The notes beneath the pieces are model-generated. The model saw only the letters and a list, made by a program, of their open reading frames with translations. It had not been told where the DNA came from and searched no databases. From contig WNDS01000004.1 of assembly GCA_009912235.1 (NCBI GenBank), positions 372,001 through 436,000 on the forward strand: a stretch of DNA of 64,000 nt. Reading direction: 5' to 3'. This DNA comes from Stenotrophomonas maltophilia (GTDB lineage: Bacteria; Pseudomonadota; Gammaproteobacteria; Xanthomonadales; Xanthomonadaceae). Both the position numbers and the translations under genes were made by a program. Position 1 is the first letter of the stretch, and each line of letters starts with the position of its first letter. This document shows positions 1 to 8,291 of the stretch, one piece after another.

Positions 1-847
1 GGCTGCTGCGCGGCTGGCCATCCTCACGCGGGCGGCGCGCATCGAGCAGCGCGCAGATCGCCTGCACCACTTCGATGTTCTGCTTTTCCGAATTGCCACC
101 GACGTTGTAGGTCTCGCCCACCTGGCCCTTGGCCAGCACGGTGCGGATCGCTTCGCAGTGGTCGGTCACGAACAGCCAGTCGCGCACCTGCCTGCCATCG
201 CCGTACACCGGCAGCGGCTCGCCGGCCAGCGCCTTGGCGATCACCAGCGGGATCAGCTTCTCGGGGAAGTGGTACGGGCCGTAGTTGTTGGAACAGTTGG
301 TGGTCAGCACCGGCAGCCCGTAGGTGTGGTGGAACGCACGCACCAGGTGGTCCGAAGCGGCCTTGGACGCCGAGTACGGCGAGTTCGGCGCATACGGGGT
401 GGTTTCGCTGAACTTGCCGGTCTCGCCCAGGGTGCCGTACACCTCGTCGGTGGACACATGCAGGAAGCGGAAGGCCGCGCTCTGCTCGGCCGGCAGGCCC
501 TTCCAATGGTCGCGCACCGCTTCCAGCAGGCCCAGGGTCCCGACCACATTGGTCTGGATGAAGGCGCCGGGGCCGTCGATGGAGCGGTCCACATGGCTTT
601 CGGCGGCGAAGTTCAGCACCGCATCGGGCTGGTGTTCGGCCAGCAGGCCGGCCGCCAGCGCGCGGTCGCCGATATCGCCCTGCACGAACACGTGGTTGGC
701 GTTGCCGTCCAGACCGGAGAGGGTCTTCAGGTTGCCGGCGTAGGTCAGCACGTCCAGGTTGATGACCTTGACGCCGCGGGCCACGGCCTCGAGAACGAAG
801 TTACCGCCAATGAATCCGGCGCCGCCGGTGACAAGCCATGTGGGCAC
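1..847 (-). CDS. rmlB: dTDP-glucose 4,6-dehydratase, 3' end cut by window edge
   Basis: Short-chain dehydrogenase fold enzyme that converts dTDP-glucose to dTDP-4-keto-6-deoxyglucose, the precursor of dTDP-rhamnose and dTDP-Fuc3NAc. About 282 of roughly 350 codons are in the window and the C-terminus runs off the left edge. The start is a GTG at 845-847, preceded by AGGAG; an ATG-only search misses it. The protein opens [15 protein letters not shown], which contains the Rossmann GxxGxxG motif. STDEVYG and YSASKA supply the catalytic Tyr-x3-Lys region, and the body reads through without a stop. It is divergent from etfB. In xanthomonads rmlB follows etfBA at the edge of the O-antigen locus, so rmlA, rmlC and rmlD are expected further left. 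Its product feeds the wxcK/wxcM pathway at 3.3-6.3 kb. Confidence 0.95.
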   Translation of the reverse strand, partial: MPTWLVTGGAGFIGGNFVLEAVARGVKVINLDVLTYAGNLKTLSGLDGNANHVFVQGDIGDRALAAGLLAEHQPDAVLNFAAESHVDRSIDGPGAFIQTNVVGTLGLLEAVRDHWKGLPAEQSAAFRFLHVSTDEVYGTLGETGKFSETTPYAPNSPYSASKAASDHLVRAFHHTYGLPVLTTNCSNNYGPYHFPEKLIPLVIAKALAGEPLPVYGDGRQVRDWLFVTDHCEAIRTVLAKGQVGETYNVGGNSEKQNIEVVQAICALLDARRPREDGQPRSS

Positions 848-1003
848 TACCTGTTCTCCTTGTTCGTTGTTCAGCGGGGGCACGCGCAGGTGCCCGATAC
901 AGCGCAACAGGATACATGGCAGGCCTCTTCACGACTGCCTGCTGCACGTGAACAGCACCGGCCGGCGCGCATTTTTTACTGCACCGCAGCAAAACCATAC
1001 GCA

Positions 1004-1033
1004 TTCGCATGGTCACCTCCAGCCAGTTAGAAT
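1004..1033 (+). promoter_or_regulatory. possible etfBA promoter
   Basis: A good -10 hexamer, TAGAAT, lies at 1028-1033. The only -35 candidate is the weak TTCGCA at 1004-1009, with an 18-base spacer. It sits in the 260-base gap between the divergent rmlB and etfB starts, about 75 bases before the etfB ATG. It rests on the -10 match alone. Confidence 0.35.
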
Positions 1034-1107
1034 CGGGGTCCCACCCCCGAACCGGTTGCTGTGCGAGGACCGGACGTTCTCCCCGTTATTGAAGGACCCC
1101 GTACCAG

Positions 1108-1869
1108 ATGAAAATCCTCGTCGCGTACAAGCGCGTGGTGGACTACAATGTCCGCATTCAGGTCAAGCCGGACGGTTCCGGCGTGGTCACCGACGGCGTC
1201 AAGCTGTCCCCCAATCCCTTCGATGAAATCGCCCTGGAAGAAGCCCTGCGCCTGCGCGACAAGGGCATCGCCAGCGAGGTGGTGGTTGCCACCATCGCCC
1301 CGGCCGACGCCCAGGCGCACCTGCGCAACGGCCTGGCCATGGGCGCCAACCGTGCCATCCACGTCGTCACCGACCAGGCCATCCAGCCGCTGACCGCCGC
1401 GCGCACCCTGCTCAAGCTGATCGAGAAGGAACAGCCGGACCTGGTCATCCTGGGCAAGCAGGCCATCGACGACGACGCCAACCAGACCGGCCAGATGCTG
1501 GCCACGCTGTGGGGCCGCCCGCAGGCGACCTTCGCCAGCAAGCTGGAGATCTCGGGAGAAGCGGGCGCCGACCGCAAGGCCACGGTGACCCGCGAAGTCG
1601 ACGCCGGCCTGGAAACGCTGGAAGTGGACCTGCCGGCCGTGGTCACCACCGACCTGCGCCTGAACGAGCCGCGCTTCATCAAGCTGCCGGACATCATGAA
1701 GGCCAAGGCCAAGCCGCTGGAAACCCTGCCGCTGGCCGATCTCGGCGTTGAAGCCGCCGATACCTTCACGACCACCCACTACGCCGCGCCGTCCAAGCGC
1801 AGCAAGGGTGTGATGGTCAAGGATGCCGCCGAACTGGTGGCTGCACTCAAGCAGAAGGGGCTGCTGTAA
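1108..1869 (+). CDS. etfB: electron transfer flavoprotein beta subunit
   Basis: Small, AMP-binding subunit of the cytoplasmic electron transfer flavoprotein, which passes electrons from acyl-CoA and other dehydrogenases to ETF-ubiquinone oxidoreductase. The 253-residue protein has the usual family length. It opens MKILVAYKRVVDYNVRIQVK and carries the NPFDEIALEEALRLRDKG helix near residue 35. A basic/acidic signature region (VDLPAVVTTDLRLNEPR) lies near residue 175. The ATG at 1108 is the first start of the open frame. The stop overlaps the etfA start by one base (TAATG), so the two subunits are translationally coupled. The pair marks the conserved left border of the xanthomonad O-antigen locus. 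Confidence 0.97.
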   Translation: MKILVAYKRVVDYNVRIQVKPDGSGVVTDGVKLSPNPFDEIALEEALRLRDKGIASEVVVATIAPADAQAHLRNGLAMGANRAIHVVTDQAIQPLTAARTLLKLIEKEQPDLVILGKQAIDDDANQTGQMLATLWGRPQATFASKLEISGEAGADRKATVTREVDAGLETLEVDLPAVVTTDLRLNEPRFIKLPDIMKAKAKPLETLPLADLGVEAADTFTTTHYAAPSKRSKGVMVKDAAELVAALKQKGLL

Positions 1870-2807
1870 TGAGCACGATTCTCGTCATCGCCGAGCACCA
1901 CGACGGCAAGCTCAACGCCGCCACTGCCAAGACCGTCAGCGCCGCCGCCGCCATCAGCGGTGCCAGCATCGACGTGCTGGTGCTGGCCGCCGACCCGGCC
2001 GCCGTGGCCGCTGAAGCCGCGAAGATCGCCGGCGTGGGCAAGGTCCTGACCGTGGCCAACGCCGCCAACGCGCAGGCCATCGCCCAGGTGCTGGCCCCGC
2101 AGATCGCGCAGCTGGCCAAGGGCTACAGCCACGTGTTCGGCCCGTCCACCACTTTCGGCAAGGACCTGATGCCCTGCGTGGCCGCCCTGCTGGGCGTCAA
2201 CCAGGTGTCCGACCTGATGGCCGTGGAAGGCAGCCACACCTTCAAGCGCCCGATCTACGCCGGCAACGCGATCATCACCGTGGAAACGCCGGCCGACCAG
2301 ATCGTGGTCGCCGCCGTGCGTGCCGCCTCCTGGCCGGAAGCGGCCCAGGGCGGCAGCGCCGCCATTGAAGCGGCCAGCGTCGATGCCGCCCTGCCGGCCC
2401 ACACCCGCTTCGTCGGCCTGGCCGCCGGTGCCAGCGACCGCCCGGACCTGCAGAGCGCCAAGCGCGTGGTCTCCGGCGGCCGTGGCGTCGGTTCGGAAGA
2501 GAACTTCAAGGTGATCTTCCAGCTGGCGGACAAGCTCGGTGCCGCCGTGGGCGCCTCGCGCGCCGCGGTCGATGCCGGCTACGTGCCCAGCGACCTGCAG
2601 GTTGGCCAGACCGGCAAGATCATCGCGCCGGACCTGTACGTGGCCGTGGGCATCAGCGGCGCCATCCAGCATCTGACCGGGATCAAGGATGCTGGTACCA
2701 TCGTTGCGATCAACAAGGACGGCGATGCGCCGATCTTTGAAATCGCCGATATCGGCCTGGTGGGTGACCTGTTCGCCCTCCTGCCGGAACTGGAAAAGGC
2801 GCTCTGA
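1869..2807 (+). CDS. etfA: electron transfer flavoprotein alpha subunit
   Basis: FAD-binding large subunit of ETF. The 312-residue protein has an N-terminal alpha/beta domain and a C-terminal FAD domain. The latter is recognisable by [14 protein letters not shown] (near residue 200), [21 protein letters not shown] and the family signature with [24 protein letters not shown] near residue 257. It starts inside the etfB stop codon (TAATG), so both chains come from one message. Both ETF subunits are intact, unlike several neighbours. A 12-bp perfect hairpin follows the stop, after which the lipoprotein gene begins on the same strand. Confidence 0.97.
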   Translation: MSTILVIAEHHDGKLNAATAKTVSAAAAISGASIDVLVLAADPAAVAAEAAKIAGVGKVLTVANAANAQAIAQVLAPQIAQLAKGYSHVFGPSTTFGKDLMPCVAALLGVNQVSDLMAVEGSHTFKRPIYAGNAIITVETPADQIVVAAVRAASWPEAAQGGSAAIEAASVDAALPAHTRFVGLAAGASDRPDLQSAKRVVSGGRGVGSEENFKVIFQLADKLGAAVGASRAAVDAGYVPSDLQVGQTGKIIAPDLYVAVGISGAIQHLTGIKDAGTIVAINKDGDAPIFEIADIGLVGDLFALLPELEKAL

Positions 2808-2814
2808 GGGTGCT

Positions 2815-2844
2815 GGCCATGGCCGGCCCGTCGCCGGCCATGGC
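2815..2844 (+). terminator. hairpin after etfA
   Basis: GGCCATGGCCGG at 2815-2826 and CCGGCCATGGCC at 2833-2844 form a perfect 12-bp stem with a 6-base loop directly after the etfA stop. There is no T run, so it may act as an mRNA-end stabiliser or a pause site rather than an intrinsic terminator. Confidence 0.4.
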
Positions 2845-2878
2845 CCGTCCCGAATTCTGTCGCCAGGAGAGTGCGCAC

Positions 2879-3262
2879 ATGAAAAAGGTAGTAGCGTTCA
2901 TGGGCATCGCTCTTGCCCTTGCAGGCTGCCAGCGCGAATGGATCCCGCCGCCGCCGCCCGCTTCCAAGGCCCCCGTCGCCGCGAGCGACAGTCCGATGCT
3001 GAAGCTGGCCCCCAGCACGCTGTCAGTGTGCCAACCCGGCAGCGTGGTCACCGCCTCCTGGGATGCGAGCGGTGTTCCCGGCACGACGGCCGTACAGCTG
3101 TGGGTCGCGGGCAGCACGGGTGAAAAGCTCTTTGCTGGCGGCGCTGCCGTGGGTTCCGCAGCAACGGGTGAGTGGACCACCCCGGGCATGCGTTTTCTGT
3201 TGAAATCGGCCGATGGCAGTACCGTGGTCGCCGAAGCCACCGCGGGTGGCCCTGGCTGCTGA
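2879..3262 (+). CDS. small putative lipoprotein, function unknown
   Basis: A 127-residue secreted protein. The N-terminus [20 protein letters not shown] is a lipoprotein signal peptide with lipobox LAGC at residues 14-17, followed by a proline-rich linker. The mature part (about residues 45-125) looks like one small beta-rich domain with two further cysteines, at SVCQPG near residue 57 and at the C-terminal GPGC, which could form a disulfide. I chose the ATG at 2879 over the upstream in-frame start at 2810 because it follows CAGGAG and gives a clean signal peptide. It lies between etfA and wxcK on the same strand. I do not recognise a characterised family. Confidence 0.8.
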   Translation: MKKVVAFMGIALALAGCQREWIPPPPPASKAPVAASDSPMLKLAPSTLSVCQPGSVVTASWDASGVPGTTAVQLWVAGSTGEKLFAGGAAVGSAATGEWTTPGMRFLLKSADGSTVVAEATAGGPGC

Positions 3263-3329
3263 ACGGTCCACCCGATATCCCGTGCTGCGCGGGAAGCCGG
3301 CACATCCCCATTTCCAACGACGACTCACC

Positions 3330-4433
3330 ATGAGCCAACACCTGATTCCCGTTAATTCACTGCTGCGCCATGTTTCCCCCTATCAGGAAGAGCTTGCTGC
3401 TGCGGCTACTGCGGTGGTCCGCTCCGGCTACTTCGTACTTGGCCCGTCGGTGCAGAGCTTCGAAGCTGCCTTCGCAACCTACTGCGGTGTGAATCACTGC
3501 ATCGGTGTTGGCAACGGGACCGATGCGCTGGAGTTGTCCCTGCGTGCCGTGGGCGTGGAAACCGGTGACCGTGTAGCAGTAGTGGCCAATGCCGCGATGT
3601 ACGGCACGTCTGCAGTCCTGGCCTGCGGCGCGGTTCCCGTTTTCATCGATATCGCACCGGGAAACGCAACCATGGATGCCACTCTGCTGGCGTCGGTGCT
3701 GCAGCCCGCAGCGGTCAAAGCTGTCATCGTCACGCATCTGTATGGCCAGCTCGCTGATATCGAGTCCATCGTCGACCTCTGCCGTGCTCATGGCGTCGCC
3801 GTTATGGAGGACTGCGCGCAGGCCCATGGCGCTCGCCGGAGCGGGCGTATTGCAGGCTCCTTCGGTGACATCACAAGTTTCAGCTTCTACCCGACCAAGA
3901 ATCTGGGCGCACTGGGTGATGGCGGCGCGGTTGTAACCAACGATCCTGAACTGTCTGAACGAGTACGTCGTCTCCGTCAGTATGGATGAACCCAGAAATA
4001 CACCAATGGCCTGTCGGGTGGCCGCAACAGTCGGCTCGACGAAATCCAGGCAGCGATGCTGCTCTTGCTTTTTCCGCACCTGGATAACTGGAAAGAGCGC
4101 CGTCGTGCCGTGGCCGCGCGGTACGCCGCAGGCATCAGTAATCCCCGCATTCAACTGCACGACTGCCAGGGCGAGTCATATGTCGCCCACCTCTATGTTG
4201 TTCGAACCGATGCACGCGAGGAACTGCAGAAGCATCTGCTGGATGCTGGAATCCAGACTGATGTCCACTATCCGTTGCCCGATCATAAGCAGCCCTGCCA
4301 TGCGGGCAGGTATGCCGATGCGCCGCTTGCTGCAACCGAACGTGATGCGGAGACTGTACTCACGCTAACCTGCTTCCCCGAACTGACGGATGAAGAAGTG
4401 GAGCGAGTGATCGCGGCATGCAACAGCTTCTGA
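3330..4433 (+). pseudogene. wxcK: sugar-nucleotide aminotransferase (WxcK/FdtB type), nonsense codon
   Basis: PLP-dependent DegT/DnrJ/EryC1/StrS aminotransferase, expected to aminate dTDP-3-keto-6-deoxygalactose in dTDP-Fuc3NAc synthesis. Read through, it gives about 367 residues, the normal length. GVGNGTDALELSL binds the PLP phosphate, MEDCAQAHGA has the cofactor Asp, and the Schiff-base Lys lies in SFSFYPTKNLGALGDGG. A TGA at 3987-3989 follows RRLRQYG, where the family has Trp before TQKY. The same frame continues without a shift to 4433, so one G-to-A change separates a 219-residue fragment from the C-terminal third. The truncated form lacks the small domain and should be inactive. The 3' end overlaps the wxcL start by 16 bases. 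Confidence 0.85.
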
Positions 4434-5371
4434 CGCCCGAACTGTCGGTCGTCATTCCCGTGTACGGGAATGAAGGCTCGATTCCATCCTTGCTGGCTGC
4501 GCTGGCAGACATCCGGCAACGTACGACGACCCCCTTCGGGGCGGTTTTCGTCGTCGATGGCAGCCCCGACCAGAGCTATGCGCGGCTTCGAGACCTCCTA
4601 CCTCAGGCAGGGTTCGCTGCACAGCTGATTTTGCTCTCCCGAAATTTTGGCGCTTTCTCTGCCATTCGCGTCGGACTCGAGCACGCCAAGGGCGGCTGCC
4701 ATTGCTGTCATGGCAGCCGACCTGCAGGAGCCGCCAGAACTGGTGGTGAAGTTCCATGAAGTTCTGGCTGCAGGAACCGTCGATATCGCAATGGGCGTGC
4801 GGGAATCCCGGGAGGATCCCGGCCTTTCGAAGATTGCCTCCTCCACGTTCTGGGCACTCTATCGCCGCTTCGTCATGCCTGATATCCCAAAGGGGCGTGG
4901 ATATTTTCGCGCTTACGGCCGGTATGCGTGATCGCCTTCTGCGACTCAATGAAAGCAATACGAGCCCGCTCGCGCAGTTGTTCTGGCTGGGCGGGCGCCG
5001 GTCGTTCGTACCCTACCAGCGCCTGCGCAGACAGCATGGAAAGAGTGCCTAGACGCTGAAGAAAAAGCTCCGTTACCTTTCTGACAGCGTCTTCGCTTTC
5101 ACAGATCTTCCGGTACGGCTGCTGATGGCACTGGGAACCATCGCGCTGGGGCCGCCGTTGCATTGCCGATACTCATACTGGCCGCAAAGCTCTCCGGGCT
5201 TGTCCCGGTTCCCGGCTACGCGGGGACGATGGTGACCATCCTCTTCTTCGGCGCTCTCAACTCACTTGGCCTGGGGTTGTGGGTGCGTATGCATGGCGCA
5301 CGTTCGAAAACACCAAGGCACACCCATTGGCCATCCTGCAGTCGCAGGAATTCTTCACGGATTACGAATGA
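4418..5371 (+). pseudogene. wxcL: GtrB/DPM1-like GT2 glycosyltransferase (WxcL type), multiply frameshifted
   Basis: Membrane-linked family 2 glycosyltransferase that would move a sugar onto undecaprenyl phosphate, working with the GtrA-type WxcN. The start reads SVVIPVYGNEGSIPSLLAAL and the donor-site VVDGSPDQS. It is broken at least five times: an extra base near 4697, a lost G near 4895, a TAG at 5050-5052 where Trp is expected (GKSA-stop-TLKKKL), a lost G near 5150 and another near 5279. The pieces in different frames join to one ordinary protein: MAADLQEPPELVVKFHEV, then DRLLRLNESNTSPLAQLF, then two C-terminal membrane segments. The reconstructed end at 5369-5371 overlaps the wxcM ATG (ATGA). 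Confidence 0.85.
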
Positions 5372-6306
5372 TGAATTACTTCCTTCACCCGAACGCATTG
5401 TGCGAATCCGATCAGATTGGTGAGGGCACCAAGATCTGGGCATTTGCGCACGTGCTTCCCGGCGCAGCAATCGGCAACGATTGCAATATCTGCGACGGCG
5501 TTTTCATTGAGAACAACGCGATAGTTGGTAACCGCGTGACGGTCAAATGCGGTGTTCAGCTGTGGGACGGGGTGCGGCTCGGCGACGACGTATTCGTCGG
5601 ACCCAATGCCACCTTCACCAATGACATGTTTCCGCGAAGCCGCCAGCACCTCGCCGAGTATCCTGAGACCATCGTGGAAGCCGGGGCCTCCATCGGTGCC
5701 AATGCGATCCTGCTGCCTGGCGTCCGTATCGGCAACGGCGCCATGGTCGGCGCAGGTTCGGTGATCACCCGCTCCGTGCCCCCCAACGCAATCGTTGTGG
5801 GCAATCCAGCCCGCATCATTGGCTATGCCACCGAGAAGAATGCGCGCGGCAAGAAGGAGCCTCTGCGGTCGTCCATCGAGGAGGTGGAACCCAAGGTCAA
5901 CGGCGTTTCTCTGCAACAGCTTCCTCGCTATCAGGACATCCGTGGCGCCCTCACCGTCGGCGAATTCGCCAAGGACCTGCCGTTTCAGCCGAAGCGCTAC
6001 TTCATGGTCTTTGACGTACCCAGTCAGGAAACCCGTGGCGAGCATGCACACAAGGTCTGCCATCAGTTTCTGATCTGCGTGAATGGCAGCGTCCGTGTGC
6101 TTGCCGATGACGGCACGCGACGTGAGGAGTTCATGCTGGACTCTCCCAGCCAGGGCCTGCATCTGCCGCCGATGACGTGGGGCACGCAGTACCAGTACTC
6201 TCCTAGTGCGGTGCTGCTCGTGTTCGCATCAGAGGAATATGACGCCGAGGAGTACATCCGCCACTACGATGAGTTCCTGGAGCTGGCCAACGGCGCTAAG
6301 CAGTGA
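5368..6306 (+). CDS. wxcM: bifunctional acetyltransferase / dTDP-keto-sugar 3,4-isomerase (WxcM)
   Basis: A two-domain fusion. Residues 1-170 are a left-handed beta-helix acetyltransferase with hexapeptide repeats (IGNDCNICDGVFIENNAIVG, GASIGANAILLPGVRIG), as in FdtC/WbpD. Residues 180-310 are a cupin of the FdtA/QdtA type (PKRYFMVFDVP, EHAHKVCHQFL, LPPMTWGTQYQY). The cupin would isomerise dTDP-4-keto-6-deoxyglucose to the 3-keto-galacto form. After amination by WxcK, the acetyltransferase gives dTDP-Fuc3NAc. X. campestris WxcM has the same fusion. The 312-residue frame is intact. Two ATGs in tandem (5368 and 5371) are possible starts; the first overlaps the wxcL stop as ATGA. Confidence 0.92.
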   Translation: MMNYFLHPNALCESDQIGEGTKIWAFAHVLPGAAIGNDCNICDGVFIENNAIVGNRVTVKCGVQLWDGVRLGDDVFVGPNATFTNDMFPRSRQHLAEYPETIVEAGASIGANAILLPGVRIGNGAMVGAGSVITRSVPPNAIVVGNPARIIGYATEKNARGKKEPLRSSIEEVEPKVNGVSLQQLPRYQDIRGALTVGEFAKDLPFQPKRYFMVFDVPSQETRGEHAHKVCHQFLICVNGSVRVLADDGTRREEFMLDSPSQGLHLPPMTWGTQYQYSPSAVLLVFASEEYDAEEYIRHYDEFLELANGAKQ

Positions 6307-6701
6307 ACATGACGGCACTGGCAACGATTGGCCGCTTCCTAATCTCGGGCGGCATCAATACGGGTGCTACCTTCGTCCTGTACTGGGTACTTCTGCTCTG
6401 GCTGAGTTACCCAGTTGCCTATGCCATTAGTTTCGTTTCCGGGATCGCGCTAAGTTACGTCCTGAACACGCGTTTTGTGTTCAGGACGATCTTCAGCTGG
6501 CTGAAGATCCTGGCGTTTCCCCTTGTCTATCTGGTCACCTACGCTGCGGGCGCATGGGTGCTGGATCTGTCAGTACGTCGACTTGACGTCCCCGCCCACC
6601 TTGCACCCTTTGTTTCGATCTGCGTAACCCTTCCGCTGACATTCATCCTCAGCAAGCTGGTGCTGACACGCATCCCATCGAGCACAGCCACGAACACATG
6701 A
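6303..6701 (+). CDS. wxcN: GtrA-family small membrane protein (WxcN)
   Basis: A 132-residue protein with four predicted membrane helices and the GtrA/DPMS family opening IGRFLISGGINTGATFVLYW, then ALSYVLNTRFVFR after helix two. GtrA proteins are thought to flip or stabilise the polyprenyl-phosphate sugar made by a GtrB-type transferase, here the broken wxcL next door. The GTG at 6303 overlaps the wxcM stop (GTGA); an ATG lies two codons on at 6309, and either could be used. The gene is intact although its likely partner is not. It is the last plus-strand gene of the wxc block. Confidence 0.88.
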   Translation: MNMTALATIGRFLISGGINTGATFVLYWVLLLWLSYPVAYAISFVSGIALSYVLNTRFVFRTIFSWLKILAFPLVYLVTYAAGAWVLDLSVRRLDVPAHLAPFVSICVTLPLTFILSKLVLTRIPSSTATNT

Positions 6702-6790
6702 ACGACCGCGCTCTGGCTGGTCATAGCGCTTGGGCCTGACCCGCGCACTTCATTGAACGTCCCCACGCACACCACCGGGCAGCGCGCCGC

Positions 6791-6816
6791 GTGGAGGCGC
6801 CTTGCGGCGCTCCCAC
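6791..6816. terminator. possible bidirectional hairpin between convergent genes
   Basis: GTGGAGGCGC at 6791-6800 pairs imperfectly with GCGCTCCCAC at 6807-6816 in the 157-base gap between wxcN (plus) and the acyltransferase gene (minus). There is no T run on either strand, so termination is only suggested by position. The rest of the gap (6702-6858) shows nothing recognisable. Confidence 0.3.
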
Positions 6817-6858
6817 GCCGCCGCGGCGGTGTCAGGTGGCCTTATCCAACAGGGTGAC

Positions 6859-7977
6859 TCAGTCGCCCTGAACCTTTTCGCTTACCGTCACCTTCGGCAT
6901 GCTGGAGCGAATGTGAAGGACGCGGAGGAGCAGATCCCGTGCAGGCGTCTCGACCATCAGGTAAAGACCGATACTGGTGGCCATCGTAGCGATGAGCACC
7001 TCCACCTGAGCCAACCGAAGCCCAGAGAAGGCGGTCAAGGGTGGAAGCAGCGCCGCCTTGAAATAGAACTGGTGAATCAGATAGAACGCGAATGAAGCTT
7101 CGCCCAGTAGGATCGGCAGTTTCCACGTGACCCGGAGCCCGAGGGTTTCGATCTTCGCCAACATAAGTACGATCACCACGAAGATGAGCGCATAAGGCAT
7201 CACCCAGAAAGCTTTGCCCTGCTCCATGAGGCCCATGCAGGCGAAAAGGAGGATCACGGCCAAAAGCAGGACGGTGCTGGATGCAAGACGGTTCATACGA
7301 ACGTTGCATCGAGCGATAGCAAGGAAAATGCCGATGCCAGCGATGAACTGACCCAGACGAGTGACAGGCATCCGATAGAGCCAACGATGCGAGCTGTTCG
7401 GCTCGGGGAAGAAGATGGCCGCCATGTCCGGATTTACCCAGTAGTAGTAGGCTCCCGCCGCCGGGATGGCCATGCCCACGAGGATAAGTACCGGGCCCAG
7501 CCAGCGTCCCTTGAGCGGCCGCAGCGCGACGGCGATAAATGGGAACATGAAGTAGAAGAACATCTCTACCGAAAGCGTCCACGCCACTGCGAGCAGTCCA
7601 AACGAAACGAAGACGTCCGCGCTCCATGCCTGGGTAAAGCTCAGGAACGGCCACAGCTTGGGATCGCCCTCGTGTACGGCCTTGATGATGAAGGGAGCAG
7701 ATACCAGAAGCCACAACGGCACGATTCGAGCAATGCGCTTCCAGTAGAAGTACAGCGACCCGCCTACAGTGAATTTCTCCAGTTTGTCCAGATTCGATGC
7801 TGCAAGCACGAACCCGCTGAGGATGAAGAAGAATGAGACACCAACATGACCATTCTTGGCGAAGTTCGTCCAGAAGGGCGAAGTGATCGCTTCATATTCG
7901 AGCGGCGAGGAATGATGAAAGAACACGAGCAACGCAGCCGCGAAACGGGCTACGGTCAGGTTGTCAAAACGCGGCAC
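6859..7977 (-). CDS. acyltransferase family 3 membrane protein
   Basis: Inner-membrane acyltransferase of the OafA/NodX type, usually O-acetylating surface polysaccharide. The 372-residue protein has about ten membrane helices. Family features are the N-terminal RFAAALLVFFHHSSP with the HH pair, GVSFFFILSGFVLA, YFYWKRIARIVPLW with the conserved Arg, and LSVEMFFYFMFP. The GTG at 7975-7977 follows GGGGG, and an in-frame stop lies just upstream, so no longer start exists. Two acyltransferase-3 genes in one O-antigen locus suggest two acetylation positions or different acceptors. The gene is separated by 314 bases from the next minus-strand gene and probably has its own promoter. Confidence 0.88.
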   Translation of the reverse strand: MPRFDNLTVARFAAALLVFFHHSSPLEYEAITSPFWTNFAKNGHVGVSFFFILSGFVLAASNLDKLEKFTVGGSLYFYWKRIARIVPLWLLVSAPFIIKAVHEGDPKLWPFLSFTQAWSADVFVSFGLLAVAWTLSVEMFFYFMFPFIAVALRPLKGRWLGPVLILVGMAIPAAGAYYYWVNPDMAAIFFPEPNSSHRWLYRMPVTRLGQFIAGIGIFLAIARCNVRMNRLASSTVLLLAVILLFACMGLMEQGKAFWVMPYALIFVVIVLMLAKIETLGLRVTWKLPILLGEASFAFYLIHQFYFKAALLPPLTAFSGLRLAQVEVLIATMATSIGLYLMVETPARDLLLRVLHIRSSMPKVTVSEKVQGD

Positions 7978-8291
7978 AGGGCCCCCGTATTACATGCGCC
8001 ATTGGAATCCTTCCTTCACGGCAGAAGCTGGGGCCAGTGGAACCAGCATCGACTTTCGGCAGGTTGGCGCACGCGGTTTAGGAATTGAAATTCAGGGCGC
8101 AATTCCGACAGCCCGCCGCGTTCTGCGGCACTCGCTCCGTTCACGGCGCCTGCACATTATCCGATTCCGTTCAGGAATTAAACACCTACAAATCCCTGAT
8201 CATGCATCACTCGTCTGCGCGGCTGCGCACGGTAAGCGATGCCCATTGGGAGGGCCCGATCTGCGTTGTTTCCCATCGAAAGATCGTGGAT
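7978..8291. other. intergenic region, comparatively AT-rich
   Basis: These 314 bases separate two minus-strand genes. They contain GGAATTG at 8080-8086 and CAATTCC at 8100-8106, a 7-bp inverted repeat with a 13-base spacer. An AT-rich stretch near 8150-8210 could hold the promoter of the downstream acyltransferase gene. I see no convincing reading frame, RNA gene or transposon end. Confidence 0.4.

Noticed and set aside
4056..4433. Separate small gene after the wxcK stop
   Set aside because: It is in the same frame as wxcK and completes the aminotransferase C-terminus, so it is the distal part of one interrupted gene.
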